From an uncultured beta proteobacterium (GTDB taxonomy: Bacteria; Pseudomonadota; Gammaproteobacteria; Burkholderiales; Burkholderiaceae): a stretch of DNA of 8,272 bases. The notes under the pieces are model-generated. The model made no database searches and was not told the origin of the DNA. It saw nothing but the letters and a program-made list of their open reading frames with translations. Location of the stretch: the NCBI GenBank assembly GCA_903944255.1, contig CAJARE010000112.1:1-8272 (forward strand), given 5' to 3'. Both the position numbers and the translations under genes were made by a program. This document shows, in pieces, positions 1-6,131 of the stretch. Numbering within the stretch: the stretch's first letter is position 1; each line of letters begins with the position of its first letter.

Positions 1-13
1 ACAAAGCAGAAAT

Positions 14-30
14 AAAATATTTAATATTTT
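14..30. repeat. AT-only 8-bp inverted repeat after tatD
   Basis: AAAATATT, one T, then AATATTTT form a perfect 8-bp palindrome just beyond the tatD stop codon. Read on the minus strand, it follows the last gene of the mltG operon by only a few bases. It could be a weak terminator or simply AT-rich spacer. It has no GC pairs and an unworkably small loop unless the inner pairs stay open, so a normal intrinsic terminator is doubtful. The rest of the first 33 bases shows no other signal. Confidence 0.25.
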
Positions 31-33
31 TAT

Positions 34-825
34 TCAAGATAAGCCTCTATCTATCTGAAAACATTGAAAAAAATTACGAGATGTTTGGTTAGCTAATTCA
101 TCTACTGGGATATTTTTCAAATCAGCAATAAATTCGCCTACTTTCGCCACCCACGCAGGCTCGTTGGTCTTACCTCGATAAGGAATTGGGGCTAAATAGG
201 GTGAATCTGTCTCAATCAGCATCCGATCTATCGGCACCCTCTTGCATGTCTCCTGAAGATCTTTGGCGCTTTTAAAGGTCACAATTCCTGAAAAAGAGAT
301 GTAAAAACCCATTTCCATTGCAGCCTTAGCAACTTCATAACTTTCTGTAAAGCAGTGCATGACTCCACCAATTTGATCTGCACCCTCCTCTTTGAGGATG
401 CGAATGGTATCTTCTGAAGCAGATCGAGTATGGACAATCAGAGGCTTTCTGGATGCTATTGCAGCACGAATATGTGTTCTAAAACGCTCTCTTTGCCATT
501 CAAGAGAATCATAGCTTCGATCTGCCATTCTGAAATAGTCAAGACCGGTTTCTCCGATTGCTACTATCTTTGGATATCTAGCCGCAGTTTCTATTAAAAA
601 ATCAAGGCTCGGTTCAGGCGTGTCCTCATAGTCGGGATGAACGCCAACGGATGCGTAGAGATGGGGATGATCTTGCGCAAGCTTCAATACATTAGGGAAA
701 TCGGGCAAATCTACCGATACGCAAAGAGCATGATCTACTTGAGCAGCTTTCATGTTCGCCAAAATCTCGGCAAGGCGCGTCTGAAATTCTGGGAAATCTA
801 GATGGCAATGGGAGTCTATAAACAT
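34..825 (-). CDS. tatD: TatD-family metal-dependent hydrolase (DNase)
   Basis: A cytosolic TIM-barrel metallohydrolase of the TatD/YcfH/YjjV family. Members act as divalent-metal-dependent 3'-5' exonucleases or DNases linked to DNA repair; the exact substrate of this paralog cannot be read from sequence. The 263 residues match the family's usual 255-270. The metal ligands are all visible: the HxH pair His6 and His8 near the N-terminus (SHCHLD), Glu92 in GETGLDY, His132 in IVHTR, His157 in MHCF and Asp207 in ETDSPYLAP. The ATG start places the HxH motif where the family has it. It is the last gene of the mltG-tmk-holB-tatD unit and starts 6 bases after the holB stop. Only a weak TAGG, overlapping that stop codon, could act as a ribosome binding site, so translational coupling is likely. 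The position equals that of ycfH after holB in E. coli, so this is probably the YcfH-type member. Family assignment is firm. Confidence 0.95.
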   Translation of the reverse strand: MFIDSHCHLDFPEFQTRLAEILANMKAAQVDHALCVSVDLPDFPNVLKLAQDHPHLYASVGVHPDYEDTPEPSLDFLIETAARYPKIVAIGETGLDYFRMADRSYDSLEWQRERFRTHIRAAIASRKPLIVHTRSASEDTIRILKEEGADQIGGVMHCFTESYEVAKAAMEMGFYISFSGIVTFKSAKDLQETCKRVPIDRMLIETDSPYLAPIPYRGKTNEPAWVAKVGEFIADLKNIPVDELANQTSRNFFQCFQIDRGLS

Positions 826-831
826 GACTGC

Positions 832-1980
832 CTATTTTACTTCTGAACCCTCAAAAACCTGTTGGTACAGAGAAAGTAAAGCCTCAAGTTGCACCCTAGT
901 CGCCAAGGGATGCTTTTCATGACGACGATATTGAACGAGAGTCTTCCAAAACTGCAATAGCTTTAGGATTTGTACTTGTTGGGAAAGTGATTTGAAGACT
1001 TGCAAATGCTTTGGATAGTATCTTGGAACACCTCCTTGAGTAACCGCCTGCAAGTCAGATGTCCAGCGCTGCATAGTTGCAAGAAGCGCTGAGAATTGCG
1101 CTTTATGAATTTTCTCAGCCGCCTCAAGCCATTGAATACGACCTCCTAGCGACATGGATTGGAGCAAAATTCGGGAGGCTTGAATAGAAATAGATAGTTC
1201 ATCTTTATCATCTTGATTATGTCGGGCTAACAAGGAATCTAATACAGAGTATGGTGCCCCACCCTGTTCGTCATAAATAGACTCAATATCAGAGTCATTA
1301 AATTGAGCCCCGGAAATATTTTTAAGCTGAGATTGAAGCCACTGGATACCTATGGACCTATCAGGTCTTGAAGCCGCAAGCAGTCGACAACGCGAGCGGA
1401 TGGTGGGGATCACCCGATCTAAGCGATCGGCCAGCAAAATAAATATTGTGTGAGGAGGAGGCTCTTCCAGTGATTTCAGTAGGGTATTTGCAGAATCATG
1501 TCTCAAAGACTCCAATGGATAAATCAGGATGACACGATTTCCACCTCGATGGGATCCTATTGAAAGATATTCAATAGCTTTACGTATCTCTTCAATCGCA
1601 ATATTTTTCTTTTCCTTTTTTTCGCCTGAATCTCCATCACCATCATCAAACGTAGCTTTACCTTTTTTTACAGCCTCATCACTCTCATAGACAGCATGCG
1701 GCAATAATCTACGATGAGCCTCAGGAACAAGTGCGATAAAGTCTGGGTGATTTGCAGTATCAAACCAATGGCAAGCCTCACATTGTTTACAAGGCTTAGG
1801 CTTATCAAGCCCCTCGCAGAGCAATGATTTGGCTAGCTCTACAGCAAATTCAAATTTACCAATACCTGCCTGACCATGTATTAAGACTGCACTTGGAAAG
1901 TTGTACAGATCTAGACTTTCCCTTAAGGGGGTTAGCCATGGTGCAGTTTGATTTTTCTCGGAATGGAACAGTTGATTCAT
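832..1980 (-). CDS. holB: DNA polymerase III delta' subunit (clamp loader)
   Basis: The delta' subunit of the DnaX clamp-loader complex, which loads the beta sliding clamp on primed DNA. The AAA+ N-terminal part holds a P-loop-like GQAGIGKF (residues 36-43), a four-cysteine zinc module (Cys55, Cys64, Cys67, Cys70), LLKSLEEPPP (167-176) and the SRC motif (196-198) whose Arg acts in trans on a neighbouring ATPase subunit. The C-terminal half (about 210-382) corresponds to the helical collar region. At 382 residues it is longer than E. coli HolB (334). Most of the excess is a Lys/Asp/Glu/Gly-rich insert at about 88-126, between the zinc module and the IEEIRKAIEYL helix. The Walker B position reads YPLES without an Asp, and the P-loop ends in Phe rather than Ser/Thr, both fitting a subunit that does not hydrolyse ATP. 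The ATG directly follows the tmk TAG with no gap and no clear Shine-Dalgarno sequence, suggesting coupled translation. Confidence 0.95.
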   Translation of the reverse strand: MNQLFHSEKNQTAPWLTPLRESLDLYNFPSAVLIHGQAGIGKFEFAVELAKSLLCEGLDKPKPCKQCEACHWFDTANHPDFIALVPEAHRRLLPHAVYESDEAVKKGKATFDDGDGDSGEKKEKKNIAIEEIRKAIEYLSIGSHRGGNRVILIYPLESLRHDSANTLLKSLEEPPPHTIFILLADRLDRVIPTIRSRCRLLAASRPDRSIGIQWLQSQLKNISGAQFNDSDIESIYDEQGGAPYSVLDSLLARHNQDDKDELSISIQASRILLQSMSLGGRIQWLEAAEKIHKAQFSALLATMQRWTSDLQAVTQGGVPRYYPKHLQVFKSLSQQVQILKLLQFWKTLVQYRRHEKHPLATRVQLEALLSLYQQVFEGSEVK

Positions 1981-2619
1981 CTATAAATTAATTCTTAAGT
2001 CTCTTAGGCCAATCCAAATTGATTCTTGGGTTTGTGTAGCATCAACCAAATGAAATCGTTTCGGATCTTCTTTTGCGCGGCGAAGATACTCTTGACGAAC
2101 GCGTTCAAAAAAATCGAGATCCATTTGTTCAAATTTATCTGGCGCCCGTACCTTTGACCTTCTCGCCTCAGCAACAGAGCCTGGTAAATCAAATAATATA
2201 GTGAGATTAGGTTGTAAAAGAGCACCATTTTCGCGTCCCTGTACCCATAACTCCAATTCATTGAGCTTGATAAGGCTTAAGCCACGTCCCCCGCCTTGAT
2301 ATGCAAAACTTGCATCGGTAAAACGATCGGAAATCACAATTTTCCCGGCTTTGAGAGCAGGTTCAATCACTTGTGCAAGGTGTTCGCGACGTGCAGCAAA
2401 CATTAATAAAGCCTCGGTCTCTAAATTCATTGGGGACTCAAGTAATAAATTTCGAAGTTGCTCACCCAAGAGAGTTCCACCTGGTTCTCTCGTCATGACT
2501 ACCTCTTGATGAGGATAGCGGCTCTGTAAGAGTTTTCCGAATGCATCAATATGAGTGCTTTTTCCTGCACCATCGATGCCTTCAAAACTTATAAAGTAAC
2601 CAGGATATATCGTGCTCAT
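1981..2619 (-). CDS. tmk: Thymidylate kinase
   Basis: Phosphorylates dTMP to dTDP with ATP, the step shared by de novo and salvage routes to dTTP; cytosolic. The 212 residues match the family length. Visible motifs: P-loop GIDGAGKST (14-22), the substrate-binding REPGGT (44-49), the DRF motif at 98-100 (the family's DR[YFH] signature) followed by ASFAYQGGGRGL (103-114), and a LID region ARRSKVRAPDKFEQ (152-165). The LID carries basic residues, as in the E. coli type where the catalytic Arg is supplied by the LID instead of the P-loop. It lies between mltG (8-base gap) and holB (zero gap), the same neighbours as in E. coli, linking nucleotide supply with the replisome. No Shine-Dalgarno sequence is evident before the ATG, so it probably depends on the upstream mltG transcript and translation. 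Function is certain from the motifs. Confidence 0.97.
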   Translation of the reverse strand: MSTIYPGYFISFEGIDGAGKSTHIDAFGKLLQSRYPHQEVVMTREPGGTLLGEQLRNLLLESPMNLETEALLMFAARREHLAQVIEPALKAGKIVISDRFTDASFAYQGGGRGLSLIKLNELELWVQGRENGALLQPNLTILFDLPGSVAEARRSKVRAPDKFEQMDLDFFERVRQEYLRRAKEDPKRFHLVDATQTQESIWIGLRDLRINL

Positions 2620-2627
2620 GCAATGAT

Positions 2628-3704
2628 CTACTGTATTTGATTCGTTTTAGTGGTAGATTTTCGTTGGTAACGATCAACCGCATTCTCATGCTCATGTAAG
2701 GTAGTTGAAAAATGACTACTGCCATCACCCTTTGCAACAAAATACAGCGCATTACTTTTTACAGGATGCGCTGACGCAATAATCGATTCACGGCTTGGCA
2801 TTGCAATAGGTGTGGGTGGCAATCCTTTATTCATATAGGTATTGTAAGGACTGTCTTTGCGAAGGTCTGCTTTCCTTAAATTTCTATCAAATCGGGGGCC
2901 TATTCCATAAATCACGGTGGGATCAGTTTGAAGAGGCATTCCTTTTTGCAGTCGATTTATCAAGACGGCTGCAATTTTTTCTCGATCCGACGATCTTCCT
3001 GTCTCCTTCTCTACAATTGACGCCAAAATAAGTAATTCATAAGGGGATTGCAGTGGTAATTGAAGGTCTTTTTGCCCCCATTCTTGATTGAGCGTTTTTT
3101 CCATAGCTTGCGATGCGCGGCGATAAATATTGATGTCTGTATCGTCTGGATCAAAAATATACGTATCAGGCATAAAGAGACCCTCCAAACCTGGATAGTT
3201 TAAATTTAAGGTTTGCAATAGTTCTTTTGAGCTCATCCTTATGGTTTGATGACTTAATGCTGGATGGGAGTCAACGGTATCTCGTAACTGCCAAATAGTC
3301 ATTCCAGGAATAATCGCAATACTTTCTCTCACGCGATCACCCCGAGTAATCTGAAGAAGAACCTTTCCAAGACTTGCTTCTGTTTGTAGAAGGTAGGTTC
3401 CCGGTTTTAGCTTGGACCCAACAAAAATAGCTCGCGCACCTAATTGAAAGAAAAAAGGGTTCGAATGCAGTCCCTGCTCTCGGACTTGCTCAGCAATACT
3501 AGCCAAGCTTGATTGAGGCTTAATCTTTATTTTATATTTAGGGGCATCTGTAATATTTGCATCCTTTGGAACTACTGGTAACAGGAAGATAGAGGCATAA
3601 AACAAGCAAATCAGAAGCATTAAACCCAGAAGATAGCCCTGAAATCTAGGGGATTTAGATTTTTTACTGACAAATAGATTTCTGTTCTGAATTTTTCTGC
3701 TCAT
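2628..3704 (-). CDS. mltG: Endolytic peptidoglycan transglycosylase MltG (YceG-like)
   Basis: An inner-membrane lytic transglycosylase that cuts nascent glycan strands and so sets their length. The short basic cytoplasmic N-terminus (residues 1-20, rich in Lys/Arg) precedes one transmembrane segment at about 22-44. A periplasmic LysM-like part (about 55-125) follows, then the YceG catalytic domain. The catalytic glutamate is most likely Glu222 in ASIVEKETG (219-226's neighbourhood), corresponding to Glu218 of E. coli MltG. Other conserved blocks are LQTDPTVIYG (258-267), SPYNTY (285-290), GLPPTPI (294-300) and YFVAKGDGSSHF (321-332). The 358 residues are close to the E. coli length (340). It is first in the mltG-tmk-holB-tatD unit. 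Only 17 bases separate its ATG from that of divergent ygfZ, and there is no Shine-Dalgarno sequence. A TATCAT hexamer ends 6 bases before the ATG, so the mRNA may be leaderless. The usual pabC neighbour of enteric bacteria is absent. Confidence 0.95.
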   Translation of the reverse strand: MSRKIQNRNLFVSKKSKSPRFQGYLLGLMLLICLFYASIFLLPVVPKDANITDAPKYKIKIKPQSSLASIAEQVREQGLHSNPFFFQLGARAIFVGSKLKPGTYLLQTEASLGKVLLQITRGDRVRESIAIIPGMTIWQLRDTVDSHPALSHQTIRMSSKELLQTLNLNYPGLEGLFMPDTYIFDPDDTDINIYRRASQAMEKTLNQEWGQKDLQLPLQSPYELLILASIVEKETGRSSDREKIAAVLINRLQKGMPLQTDPTVIYGIGPRFDRNLRKADLRKDSPYNTYMNKGLPPTPIAMPSRESIIASAHPVKSNALYFVAKGDGSSHFSTTLHEHENAVDRYQRKSTTKTNQIQ

Positions 3705-3709
3705 CAGGC

Positions 3710-3716
3710 TATGATA
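3710..3716. promoter_or_regulatory. Putative bidirectional -10 element TATGATA (mltG/ygfZ)
   Basis: TATGATA lies exactly in the centre (base 3713) of the 17-base gap between the two divergent ATGs. On the plus strand, TATGAT (3710-3715) is a 5-of-6 match to TATAAT, and 6 bases separate it from the A of the ygfZ ATG at 3722. On the minus strand, TATCAT (3716-3711) is also 5 of 6, with 6 bases to the A of the mltG ATG at 3704. Normal -10 geometry puts both transcription starts on those As, 18 bases apart, giving two leaderless mRNAs. The -35 regions would fall inside the opposite gene and look weak: CTGAAT (3687-3692, 3 of 6) for ygfZ and nothing good for mltG. Seen: sequence and spacing. Inferred: promoter activity. 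Confidence 0.5.
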
Positions 3717-3721
3717 AAAGG

Positions 3722-4726
3722 ATGATGACTACTTCGCCCCAAAATAACCCTACACTAGATAAGATCAGTTTATCGGGCCTCACATCCCTTTCGCAATGGG
3801 GCTTGATCTTGATTGAGGGGGCTGATGCCCAAGCATTCTTACAAAATCAATTAACCAATTCAGTAATGGGCTTAGAGCCCACTTCACCTCCTCAGCTTGC
3901 CCAAACTCCTGAAGCTGTAAGACTTGTTGGCTATTGCAACTCTAAGGGTCGCTTATTAGCAAGTGCATGGCTCGCTTCATACCGATCCGCTATTACAGAT
4001 GATCTTATTTTTGCTTTATTTATATCTAAAGATATCGCTGCTTATTTAGCAAAGCGACTATCCATGTATGTCTTGCGCTCGAAGGTAACGGTTAAGGATG
4101 TTTCAGATCAATGGGTTATTTCAGGTTATTACAGCAATACTCAACAAATTAGCGAGCTTAATCTGAAAGAAGAGGATTTTGGACTGTGTCTTCCTAAGGT
4201 TTTGCTTGATGGACAATCTTATTCACGTATTCTTTTGGCACATCATTCCTCACAATCCAAAAACAATCTCGATGAATATGTCCTAATGCAATGGAATAGC
4301 TTGGAAGTGCTTAGCGCCATACCAAGAATTGTTTTGGCTACGCAAGAAAAATTTGTACCTCAAATGATTAATTTTGAGTCTGTTGCAGGGGTGGATTTTA
4401 AAAAGGGTTGTTATCCTGGCCAAGAAATTGTAGCCCGTAGCCAGTATCGCGGAGCTATTAAACGCCGCTTACAATTAGCTTATCTTGAGGGCATCTTTGA
4501 TGCCGATCTTTTCGCACCAGGAGTTGAACTTTATCAGGAGAGTGACCCCACACAGCCGGCTGGAATGGTTGTTTTGTCGGCGCCAAACCCACAAATTGCT
4601 AATCGGATTGATTTTCAGATCGAATGTAAGTTAGAGATGCTTGAATTTGGAGAAATACGGCTTGGTAGTATTGATGGACCTGTGTTAAAAATAGATTCAT
4701 TACCCTACCCCTTTTTGGAAATTTAA
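3722..4726 (+). CDS. ygfZ: Folate-binding Fe-S cluster maintenance protein YgfZ (GcvT-like)
   Basis: A tetrahydrofolate-dependent protein of the YgfZ/IBA57 family, structurally like the glycine-cleavage T protein. It supports assembly or repair of certain iron-sulfur enzymes such as MiaB-type radical SAM proteins. The family signature KGCYPGQE is at residues 228-235, with the essential Cys at 230, followed by IVARSQYRG. The N-terminal block with IEGADAQAFLQNQLTN (31-46) and YCNSKGRLLA (71-80) is the usual GcvT-like start. The 334 residues are near E. coli YgfZ (326). Two in-frame ATGs open the gene (3722 and 3725). The AAAAGG before them abuts the first ATG, too close to serve as a ribosome binding site for it, and lies only 3 bases from the second. 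The first ATG fits a leaderless transcript from the TATGAT at 3710-3715. It is followed after 6 bases by the NRDE gene, probably as a two-gene unit. Confidence 0.93.
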   Translation: MMTTSPQNNPTLDKISLSGLTSLSQWGLILIEGADAQAFLQNQLTNSVMGLEPTSPPQLAQTPEAVRLVGYCNSKGRLLASAWLASYRSAITDDLIFALFISKDIAAYLAKRLSMYVLRSKVTVKDVSDQWVISGYYSNTQQISELNLKEEDFGLCLPKVLLDGQSYSRILLAHHSSQSKNNLDEYVLMQWNSLEVLSAIPRIVLATQEKFVPQMINFESVAGVDFKKGCYPGQEIVARSQYRGAIKRRLQLAYLEGIFDADLFAPGVELYQESDPTQPAGMVVLSAPNPQIANRIDFQIECKLEMLEFGEIRLGSIDGPVLKIDSLPYPFLEI

Positions 4727-4732
4727 TCGGTT

Positions 4733-5590
4733 ATGTGCCTCATTCTCTTCGCCTGGAAATCACATCCTGACTATCCCTTGGTGGTAGCAGCTAATCGTGA
4801 TGAATTCTATGAGCGTGATACTGAGGCTATTGGCTGGTGGCCTGAACATCCTCATGTTTTAGCTGGCCGAGATCGCGCTGATGTATTGGGTAGTCCCGGA
4901 ACATGGCTAGGGTTTACAAAAACAGGTCGTTTTGCTGCTCTGACTAATGTAAGAGCACCAAGTGAAAAGAATCCCGATGCACGTACGCGCGGTGAACTGT
5001 CACTCATGTATCTCACCAATACTGAACGTCCTAATGAATTTATTAAAGGTAATGCAAAACGCTTTCAACAGTACAACGGCTTTAACTTACTGATGGCAGA
5101 TTTAAGTGACCCAGAAAATGCAGAGATGCATTGGGTTAGTAATCGTATGATGATGGGTCAAAATATTCGGCCACGCAAAGTATTCCCTGAACAAGCATTA
5201 ACTCCAGGCGTATATGGACTATCTAATGCGATGTTAGATACGCCATGGCCAAAGGTAAATCATCGTGTCGCTGCATTTGCCCAAACCTTGGCAATGGATC
5301 ATGGCCAACTAAAAAATGCTGACCACTATTTAAAGCTTTTGGCTGACACTCATGTGGCTAGTGATCATGAACTACCAAATACTGGAGTTAATCGAGATTG
5401 GGAAAAAGCACTTTCACCAGCATTTATTAAGACGCCCTCTTATGGAACACGTTCCAGTACCGTATTAAGAATTCGAAAAGATGGTCATTTTGAAATGGTT
5501 GAGAGACGCTTTGATTCAACGGGAACAGTGGGTCATGATGTCGTAACTGGAGCGCTCAGCATAGCTCCTGGCTCAAATCTATCTGTGTAA
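4733..5590 (+). CDS. NRDE/TANGO2-family protein
   Basis: A 285-residue member of the NRDE family (TANGO2 in eukaryotes). The N-terminus MCLILFAWK has Cys2 directly after Met. The NRDE signature is at 21-24 within AANRDEFYER, followed by AGRD (44-47), GTWLG (56-60), ALTNVR (69-74) and TRGEL (85-89); SSTVL near the C-terminus is also family-typical. Known of the family: it is placed among Ntn-hydrolase-like folds, and eukaryotic members have been tied to haem movement and lipid/CoA metabolism, but no bacterial reaction is established. An N-terminal nucleophile role for Cys2 after Met removal is inference. No signal peptide or membrane segment is seen, so it is probably cytosolic. It starts 6 bases after the ygfZ stop; a weak GGAAA 11 bases before the ATG may help initiation. 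Its stop is 2 bases from that of the convergent thioesterase gene, leaving no room for a terminator. Confidence 0.88.
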   Translation: MCLILFAWKSHPDYPLVVAANRDEFYERDTEAIGWWPEHPHVLAGRDRADVLGSPGTWLGFTKTGRFAALTNVRAPSEKNPDARTRGELSLMYLTNTERPNEFIKGNAKRFQQYNGFNLLMADLSDPENAEMHWVSNRMMMGQNIRPRKVFPEQALTPGVYGLSNAMLDTPWPKVNHRVAAFAQTLAMDHGQLKNADHYLKLLADTHVASDHELPNTGVNRDWEKALSPAFIKTPSYGTRSSTVLRIRKDGHFEMVERRFDSTGTVGHDVVTGALSIAPGSNLSV

Positions 5591-5592
5591 CC

Positions 5593-6075
5593 TTAAACCG
5601 ATCGCTGATCCTCATTAATTACCCTTGCTCCATCTGCATCTTTTGTAGCTAGTCGTTTAATATATTTAAACGTACCAGTAGCCATGCAGCAAACTTCGCC
5701 TTGATCGTTATATAACTTAGCCTCACAAAATGCCATCGTCGCAGTGTGGCGAACAGTATCGGCTTTCACGCGGAGAACCCCATTAGCTGCCTGCATAAAA
5801 TTGTTTTTTAGCTCAATAGTGACAACGCTTCGATCTGATGGGTCACCAGACCTGGCAGCTACCGCCATCGCAACATCCATTAGGGTTAGCAATACTCCAC
5901 CGTGTGCTACTTCCCAGGTATTGGTATGTTCAGGCTTAATGGCTAATAGGATTTCACCTTTTCCCATTTCTGCGCTTAAGAAACGAACACCTAAAAGCTT
6001 CAAAAATGGGACATTGAGCTCTTCGCCTAAATTGGCAAGTTGAGTTTGAGGATTAATCTGCACTTGTTTATTCAT
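5593..6075 (-). CDS. PaaI-type hotdog-fold thioesterase
   Basis: A 160-residue hotdog-domain protein of the PaaI/YbgC/YdiI superfamily, which hydrolyse acyl-CoA thioesters. The signature HGGVLLTLMDVAMAVAAR begins with His58-Gly59-Gly60 and contains Asp67, the family's usual catalytic acidic position. The core helix is followed by strands ending with ATGTFKY (132-138). Length fits a single hotdog domain; the active form would be a dimer or tetramer. The acyl group cannot be read from sequence. Nearest candidates by pattern are phenylacetyl-type or medium-chain acyl-CoA housekeeping thioesterases, and no paa catabolic genes are nearby. It stands alone on the minus strand, convergent with the NRDE gene and divergent from selO. 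There is no Shine-Dalgarno sequence, and TAGAAT ends 6 bases before the ATG, suggesting a leaderless message. The charged tail after residue 140 is probably disordered. Confidence 0.85.
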   Translation of the reverse strand: MNKQVQINPQTQLANLGEELNVPFLKLLGVRFLSAEMGKGEILLAIKPEHTNTWEVAHGGVLLTLMDVAMAVAARSGDPSDRSVVTIELKNNFMQAANGVLRVKADTVRHTATMAFCEAKLYNDQGEVCCMATGTFKYIKRLATKDADGARVINEDQRSV

Positions 6076-6081
6076 AGGGTA

Positions 6082-6110
6082 ATTCTAGAGGGTTAAACAG
6101 AGTTTGGGAA
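6082..6110 (-). promoter_or_regulatory. Putative promoter of the thioesterase gene
   Basis: On the minus strand, TTCCCA (6110-6105, 4 of 6 to TTGACA) and TAGAAT (6087-6082, 5 of 6 to TATAAT) are separated by 17 bases. Six bases (TACCCT) then lead to the ATG at 6075, so the expected start of transcription is the A of the start codon. It overlaps the predicted selO promoter, so RNA polymerase binding at the two may be mutually exclusive. Confidence 0.5.
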
Positions 6111-6123
6111 TTCCACCTAGAAT
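6094..6123 (+). promoter_or_regulatory. Putative promoter of selO
   Basis: TAAACA (6094-6099, 4 of 6 to TTGACA) and TAGAAT (6118-6123, 5 of 6 to TATAAT) are separated by 18 bases. The nearest purine at the expected start distance is the A of the selO ATG at 6132, eight bases beyond the -10, so a leaderless or nearly leaderless mRNA is predicted. ATTCTAG (6082-6088) and CTAGAAT (6117-6123) are a perfect 7-bp inverted pair, formed by the two opposing -10 elements. A palindrome GGAATTCC (6107-6114) lies between them and could be an operator, though this is weak. Confidence 0.45.
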
Positions 6124-6131
6124 AGTCGCTT

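Noticed and set aside
832..1980. holB as a degraded gene because Walker A ends in Phe and Walker B lacks Asp
   Set aside because: Delta' subunits do not hydrolyse ATP and commonly have altered Walker motifs; the SRC motif and zinc cysteines are intact and the frame is full length.
2004..2261. 85-codon open frame on the minus strand inside tmk
   Set aside because: It overlaps tmk, whose motifs are complete, and the translated text resembles no family; a frame shadow.
2810..3031. 73-codon open frame on the plus strand inside mltG
   Set aside because: Antisense to the conserved catalytic domain of MltG, with no ribosome binding site or family resemblance.
5654..5672. Hairpin CGTTTAA-TATAT-TTAAACG near the 3' end of the thioesterase gene, as a terminator for the NRDE transcript
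   Set aside because: The stem is AT-rich and is not followed by a T tract on either strand; it lies in conserved coding sequence and is likely chance.
5744..6043. 99-codon open frame antisense to the thioesterase gene
   Set aside because: Ser/Thr-rich low-information translation, antisense to a well-formed hotdog domain; a shadow.
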